Origin: DASVEE01 sp036399695
GTDB lineage: Bacteria > Acidobacteriota > Thermoanaerobaculia > Gp7-AA8
Direction: 5' to 3'
DNA: 15,901 bases
Assembly (NCBI GenBank): GCA_036399695.1
Contig: DASWMP010000273.1
Location: 1 to 15,901 of the forward strand
The notes below the pieces were generated by a model that saw only the letters and a list, made by a program, of their open reading frames with translations, did no database searches and was not told the origin of the DNA. This document shows, one piece after another, positions 12,416 to 15,901 of this stretch. The stretch's first letter is position 1. Every line of letters begins with the position of its first letter. A program made the translations under genes and the position numbers.

Positions 12416-13242
12416 CGCACCTGCTCGATCATGATCGGCGCGGCCAGCGTCGTCAGCCTGACGGACGGGGCGCGGCTGCCGAGCCGGAGCGTCTTGCGGT
12501 CGGCCGTCCAGGTGCCGCCCTTCACGTTGCAGACGATCTCGTCTTCCGTGCGCGCTTCGAGAGCGGGGATCGCGTCGCGGAGGCGGAGGGAGATCGGACC
12601 GTTCTGCGTGTTCGCCTCGATGCGGCCGGTCAGCCGTTCCAGCGAGATGCCGCCGTTCTCGGTCGTCACCTTGTGCTCGCCGTCGCACTGGGCCAGCGAG
12701 ATACCGCCGTTCCGGGCCCGGGCCGTGATCTTTCCGGCCATGTTGCGCACGGCAATGCCGCCGTTCTCCGAGGCGATGTCGAGGGCCATTTTCTTCGGGA
12801 CGAAGAGGATCATGTTGACCCACCAGAGCTGCGTCTCGTCGACCACCGGCCCGGTGGCGGCGATCTCACCGTTCTTGAACGTGACGGTGACGCTGTCGAG
12901 GATGCGCTGCGCCCGCTGTTGCGTCTCCGACACGGCCGACTTGCAGATCATGAGACGGGCGTTCGGCTTGTCCCATCCTTTGACGAGGATGCCGCCCTCC
13001 TGGATCGTCCGTATTTTCAGGACGTTGAGGCCGGTCATGGCCACTTCCCGCTGCTCCTGCGCCTGAGCCTGCGCGGGGAACGAGGTCATGGTCTGCGTGT
13101 GGAAGTGCTCGCAGTCGTCCGTGCCGCCGAGGGAGTGGTCAGAGGCTGTGACGATCAGCGTACGCTCCGCCGCCATGCCCGTCGCGGCCAGCAGCCACGT
13201 CAGCATGAACATCAGGAATGCGGTACGCCAGAATCTCGACAC
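12412..13242 (-). CDS. Secreted DUF4097-like repeat protein
   Basis: This 276-residue protein starts with a signal peptide (MSRFWRTAFLMFMLTWLLAA, ending near GMAA, residue 25). The central part carries four repeats of exactly 18 residues, with N-G-G/P-I at N160, N178, N196 and N214 and a Gly eleven positions into the first three units. This pattern resembles DUF4097/DUF2807-type beta-ladder proteins, found at the envelope and often beside ECF sigma systems. The start is GTG at 13240-13242, supported by GAGG (13249-13252) six nt upstream and by the signal peptide. Residues 57-67 are a Gln/Ala-rich linker. It is the first gene of a leftward pair with the methyltransferase and divergent from the ECF sigma factor. 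A structural or sensing role in the envelope is plausible; no enzyme motif is seen. Confidence 0.75.
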   Translation of the reverse strand: MSRFWRTAFLMFMLTWLLAATGMAAERTLIVTASDHSLGGTDDCEHFHTQTMTSFPAQAQAQEQREVAMTGLNVLKIRTIQEGGILVKGWDKPNARLMICKSAVSETQQRAQRILDSVTVTFKNGEIAATGPVVDETQLWWVNMILFVPKKMALDIASENGGIAVRNMAGKITARARNGGISLAQCDGEHKVTTENGGISLERLTGRIEANTQNGPISLRLRDAIPALEARTEDEIVCNVKGGTWTADRKTLRLGSRAPSVRLTTLAAPIMIEQVR

Positions 13243-13248
13243 GTCGGG

Positions 13249-13252
13249 CCTC
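13249..13252 (-). promoter_or_regulatory. Shine-Dalgarno supporting a GTG start
   Basis: GAGG on the minus strand lies six nt before the GTG at 13242, which is the only start that keeps a full signal peptide on the DUF4097-like protein. Confidence 0.5.
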
Positions 13253-13265
13253 GGTGCTAAAGACG

Positions 13266-13291
13266 TTACGTTTCAAAGTTGGTTAGGTTTC
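13266..13291 (-). promoter_or_regulatory. Candidate ECF-type promoter of the DUF4097-like gene
   Basis: On the minus strand GAAAC (13291-13287) is followed after 16 nt by CGTAA (13270-13266), resembling the GGAAC-N16-CGTC layout of many ECF sigma promoters. Transcription would start near 13260, about 18 nt before the GTG. The adjacent gene encodes an ECF sigma factor, so it is a natural candidate to read this promoter. The match is short and could be chance. Confidence 0.3.
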
Positions 13292-13321
13292 GGAAGTGTA
13301 GCGCGAGACCGCGCGCAGCGC

Positions 13322-13436
13322 GTTATCCGTTGCTCGTTGTCCGTTGTCCGTCCGGTCTCTTCCTTATTACGGTACGGAATGGACATCTGTTGCCCCGCCC
13401 CTCGCAGACCCACGGACAACCGGAGAACGGACAACG
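13322..13436. repeat. Palindromic intergenic repeat with tandem GTTGTCC units
   Basis: The left arm contains four consecutive 7-mers, GTTATCC, GTTGCTC, GTTGTCC and GTTGTCC (13322-13349). The right part (13412-13436) carries ACGGACAACC and ACGGACAACG on the opposite sense, matching the left arm in reverse complement at about 21 of 25 positions with one gap. About 60 nt lie between. It fills most of the 241-nt divergent gap between the DUF4097-like gene and the ECF sigma factor, so it must overlap or neighbour their control regions. Confidence 0.65.
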
Positions 13437-13451
13437 CGGGGCCCACCTAAC
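13425..13451 (+). promoter_or_regulatory. Weak ECF-like promoter candidate for the sigma factor operon
   Basis: AGAAC ending at 13428, then CCTAA at 13446-13450 after 17 nt, loosely mirrors the GAAAC-N16-CGTAA element on the other strand, as would be expected for autoregulation. The -35 part lies in the right arm of the palindromic repeat. The match is poor. Confidence 0.15.
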
Positions 13452-13483
13452 CGTTCCCGGCCTTCCGAGTCTAACCTGTTCGA

Positions 13484-14059
13484 ATGGAGATGACCGACGG
13501 GATGAACGTCGAGCGGGCCCGGCAGGGCGATGCCGAAGCGTTTCGGCTGCTCGTGGAGCGTCACAGCCGGCCCATCTTCCGAGTGGCCTATCGAATGACC
13601 GGAAACGAGCACGATGCGGACGATGTGGTTCAGGAGACGTTCTTGAGAGCGTACCGCCAGATCCACAACTTCGAGGACCGGGCGAACTTCTCCACCTGGC
13701 TCCATCGCATCGCTATTAATTGTGCGCTCGACCTGCTCCGGGCCCGCAGCCGTCACGAGAAGCAGTACGGCGGCGACGCCGAGGCGCTCGAGCACGAGAT
13801 CGGGACGGACGCACCGCAGCCCGACCGCCTGCTCCTCAGCGCCGAGCTGCAGGTGCACGTCACGGCGGCGCTGGAGCGGCTGACCGGGAACGAGCGGACC
13901 GCCTTCGTGCTTCGCCACTTCGAAGGCATGCCGGTCGAGGAGATCGGTCAAACCCTGGGCATCCAGGTGAATGCGGCCAAGCACACCATCTTCCGTGCGG
14001 TCCGCAAGCTCCGGGAAGCTCTGCAACCCTTTGTGAGGTCGACCCCATGCAGCACCTGA
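13484..14059 (+). CDS. ECF-type RNA polymerase sigma factor
   Basis: This 191-residue protein has the two domains of extracytoplasmic-function sigma factors. Region 2 (about 10-80) includes YRMTGNEHDADDVVQETFLRAY cut into its usual blocks and NFSTWLHRIAINCALDLLR, the -10 recognition and core-binding part. Region 4 (about 125-180) has ERLTGNERTAFVLRHFEG followed by the helix-turn-helix EIGQTLGIQVNAAKHTIFRA that reads the -35. The start is taken as ATG 13484; in-frame ATGs at 13490 and 13502 are equally possible, since no clear Shine-Dalgarno decides. The 3' end overlaps the anti-sigma gene by 13 nt. It presumably redirects transcription to envelope genes when released by the anti-sigma factor. 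Confidence 0.93.
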   Translation: MEMTDGMNVERARQGDAEAFRLLVERHSRPIFRVAYRMTGNEHDADDVVQETFLRAYRQIHNFEDRANFSTWLHRIAINCALDLLRARSRHEKQYGGDAEALEHEIGTDAPQPDRLLLSAELQVHVTAALERLTGNERTAFVLRHFEGMPVEEIGQTLGIQVNAAKHTIFRAVRKLREALQPFVRSTPCST

Positions 14060-14832
14060 ACGAAGAAACGCTCGTCGCGCATCACTACCGCGACGCTGAA
14101 GACGGAGCCGCCGTGGCGCTGCACCTGCGCGACTGCCGGGACTGCGCCGCCCAATACGAAGAACTGCGCCGCGTGCTGGCGCTCGTCGACGATGCGTCCA
14201 TCCCGGAGCCTGCCGAGAACTACGGCGAGGAAGTGTGGCGCCGTCTGCGCTGGAAGCTTGGCAGCGAGAAGCGGAAGCGCCGCGGCTGGACGTCCCTCGC
14301 CGCCGCCGCGGCCGCGCTGATCGCCGTCTTCTTCCTCGGCCAGTGGTGGAGCGCGCGCAACGTGGCGCCGGCGCTTCAGGCGGAACACCGCGGGACGACG
14401 CCGGCCGGCGCGCAGCCCGTCGGTACACAAGTGCCGCAGACCGTCGACGCCGGCGCGGGCAACCGCATCCTCCTCGTCGTCGTCGGCGATCACCTCGAAA
14501 GCTCCGAGCGGATGCTGCTCGAAGTGGCGAACGCCGATCCGGAGCGCGGCCTGCGCAATCCGTCCGAACGCGCCGAGGAACTGGTTGCATCGAACCGAAT
14601 CTACCGTCAGACGGCGGCGCAGCGCGGGGACGCCCGCATCGCCAACGTCCTGTCCGATCTGGAGCCCATTCTCGTCGAGCTGTCCCACGCCGGCACGACG
14701 CTCAGCGGGAGCGAGCTCTCTGAACTGCAGAAGCGCATCGACTCGAAGGGCCTGCTCTTCAAGGTGCGCGTCATCAGCGCGCGGGAATCCGAGCCCGCCC
14801 GCCCCACCAACCCGAACACGACTTCGCTCTGA
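14047..14832 (+). CDS. Membrane zinc anti-sigma factor with a periplasmic domain
   Basis: This 261-residue protein should hold the ECF sigma factor inactive at the inner membrane. The cytoplasmic part has the zinc anti-sigma motif H26-x3-C30-x2-C33 (HLRDCRDC). A single membrane segment spans about residues 81-98, preceded by KRKRR on the cytoplasmic side. The outer part (about 130-250) has a well-ordered helical look: NRILLVVVGDHLESSERMLLE, then LVASNRIYRQTAAQ and GLLFKVRVISARE. From memory this outer domain is shared by similar proteins in Acidobacteriota. The start is ATG 14047, within the end of the sigma gene (13-nt overlap), which couples their translation. No protease site is recognisable. 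Confidence 0.88.
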   Translation: MQHLNEETLVAHHYRDAEDGAAVALHLRDCRDCAAQYEELRRVLALVDDASIPEPAENYGEEVWRRLRWKLGSEKRKRRGWTSLAAAAAALIAVFFLGQWWSARNVAPALQAEHRGTTPAGAQPVGTQVPQTVDAGAGNRILLVVVGDHLESSERMLLEVANADPERGLRNPSERAEELVASNRIYRQTAAQRGDARIANVLSDLEPILVELSHAGTTLSGSELSELQKRIDSKGLLFKVRVISARESEPARPTNPNTTSL

Positions 14833-14837
14833 GGAAG
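14831..14837 (+). promoter_or_regulatory. Shine-Dalgarno of the HEAT-repeat gene
   Basis: GAGGAAG overlaps the stop codon of the anti-sigma gene and lies four nt before the ATG at 14842, which fixes that start and suggests coupled translation. Confidence 0.7.
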
Positions 14838-14841
14838 AACG

Positions 14842-15901
14842 ATGAAGACCATTCTCGCAATCACTATCCTCGCCACGCTGACCCTCGTCGCGCCGGCGCA
14901 CGCCAACTACGCCTTCCCGGAAGGCGCCGACGACCAGGGCCACGGCTCCGACCAGCGGGACCACATGTACGACGCGGCCACCGACGCGCTGGACAACAAC
15001 GACTTCCGTGCCGCCGCTTCGATGTACCGCGAGCTCGCACGCGGCACTGGTGAATACGCGGACGCCTCGACCTACTGGCTGGCCTACACGCAGAACCGCA
15101 TGGGGCAGCGCTCCGAAGCGCTGGCCACGCTGCTCGACCTCCAGAAGAGATTTCCGAAGAGCAAGTGGGCTCAGGACGGCAAGGCGCTGGAAGTGGAGAT
15201 CCGCCAGTCCGCCGGCCAGACCATCAAGCCGGAAGGGGTGAGCGACGACGAGCTGAAGCTGATGGCCCTCAATGGCCTGATGCACAGCGATCCGGAGCGC
15301 GCCATTCCGACGATCGAGAAGGTGCTGGCCGGCAGCGCGTCGCCGAAGGTGAAGGACCGCGCCATCTTCGTCCTCAGCCAGTCCCGCTCCCCCCGCGCTC
15401 TCGAAGTGCTGTCCCGCCTCGCCCGCGACGGCTCGCACCCCGACCTCCAGTCGAAGGCGCTGAAGTACCTCGGCATCATGGGCGGCGAGTCGAGCCGCAA
15501 GTTGCTGGGGGACGTCTATGCGTCGAGCAACGATCTGAAGCTCAAGAAGTCGATCATGAAGTCGTACATGATCTCGGGTGACCGCGACCGCCTCCTGGCG
15601 CTGGCCCGCAGCGAGTCGAACCCGGAGCTGCGCGGCGATGCCGTCAACCAGCTCGGCATCCTCGGCGCGCAGGGCGCGCTGGCGGACCTGTATGGCTCGG
15701 AATCCGACGTGAAGATCCGCAAGCAGATCATCCGCGCCATGTTCATCGGCGGCAGCGCCGACAAGCTGACGGAGATCGCCCGGAACGAGAAGGTCCTCGA
15801 CCTCCGCCTGGCCGCGATCAAGAACCTCGGCCTCCTCGGCGGCGCCAAGTCGTCGCAGTCGCTGCTGGCGATCTACGACAGCGAGAACACCCCCGAGGTG
15901 C
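14842..15901 (+). CDS. Secreted TPR/HEAT-repeat protein (incomplete at the window end)
   Basis: An uninterrupted frame of 353 codons runs off the right edge; no stop is seen. Residues 1-21 form a signal peptide (ending APAHA). Residues about 40-118 form a TPR-like helical pair (ALDNNDFRAAASMYRELARG, then YWLAYTQNRMGQRSEALATL). From about residue 134 a series of HEAT-like helical repeats of roughly 30 residues follows, with recurrent motifs such as LKYLGIMGG, VNQLGILGAQGA and IKNLGLLGGAKSSQSLLAIY. Such proteins are scaffolds for protein contacts, here in the periplasm or at the outer surface. It is the third gene of the sigma/anti-sigma operon, ten bases after the anti-sigma stop. A role in sensing or as the main output of the system is inferred from position only. 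Confidence 0.82.
   Translation, partial: MKTILAITILATLTLVAPAHANYAFPEGADDQGHGSDQRDHMYDAATDALDNNDFRAAASMYRELARGTGEYADASTYWLAYTQNRMGQRSEALATLLDLQKRFPKSKWAQDGKALEVEIRQSAGQTIKPEGVSDDELKLMALNGLMHSDPERAIPTIEKVLAGSASPKVKDRAIFVLSQSRSPRALEVLSRLARDGSHPDLQSKALKYLGIMGGESSRKLLGDVYASSNDLKLKKSIMKSYMISGDRDRLLALARSESNPELRGDAVNQLGILGAQGALADLYGSESDVKIRKQIIRAMFIGGSADKLTEIARNEKVLDLRLAAIKNLGLLGGAKSSQSLLAIYDSENTPEV

Noticed and set aside
13322..13436. A CRISPR array
   Set aside because: The 7-mer units are too short, contiguous and without spacers, and part of the element is inverted.
13720..14046. An upstream extension of the anti-sigma factor
   Set aside because: The extra residues overlap the sigma factor in another frame and are Arg-rich; the zinc anti-sigma domain begins at ATG 14047.
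13948..15438. A 496-codon open frame on the minus strand
   Set aside because: It lies opposite the sigma/anti-sigma/HEAT genes and has no recognisable domain; it is a GC-rich shadow.

Overview
The window looks like chromosomal DNA from a GC-rich Gram-negative bacterium, most likely Acidobacteriota or a close relative. This is inferred, not proven. The support is a reaction-centre-type diheme cytochrome c, a large hydrazine-synthase-alpha-like beta-propeller protein ending in CxxCH, and an ECF sigma factor / zinc anti-sigma / HEAT-repeat cluster. The genes are tightly packed, signal peptides are frequent, and short palindromic repeats sit between genes. I see no rRNA, tRNA, CRISPR array, transposase or phage gene. 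No gene-free stretch exceeds 300 bases; the longest, 4739-4983 and 13243-13483, are annotated below.

Left part (1-4986). An AlkZ-like winged-helix protein is transcribed leftward. Divergent from it are a secreted L,D-transpeptidase-like protein and a diheme cytochrome c, 31 nt apart. These converge on a leftward 734-residue secreted beta-propeller/heme protein, and a nested palindrome (2431-2516) fills the convergent gap. A strong rho-independent terminator (4923-4956) closes the next leftward operon.

Middle part (4984-9837), all leftward. An ABC transporter ATPase, its permease (4-nt overlap) and a secreted protein of unknown function (4-nt-scale coupling) form one operon read 7765 to 4984. 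Upstream are a divergent Fe/Mn superoxide dismutase with its own recognisable promoter, and an EgtB-like non-heme iron sulfoxide synthase with no EgtD nearby.

Right part (9953-15901). Two translationally coupled leftward pairs come first: nucleotidyltransferase then metallophosphoesterase (TGATG junction), and a DUF4097-like secreted repeat protein then a SAM methyltransferase (ATGA junction). Divergent from the latter is a rightward operon of ECF sigma factor, zinc anti-sigma factor with a conserved-looking periplasmic domain, and a secreted TPR/HEAT-repeat protein that runs off the window end. A plausible ECF-type promoter precedes the divergent DUF4097-like gene, so the sigma factor may control both sides.

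The feature least explained by ordinary annotation is the set of at least four sequence families of palindromic intergenic repeats. The best candidates for undescribed biology are the nucleotidyltransferase/metallophosphoesterase pair, the superoxide dismutase with an altered active-site surround, and the sigma/anti-sigma/HEAT/DUF4097 envelope module.
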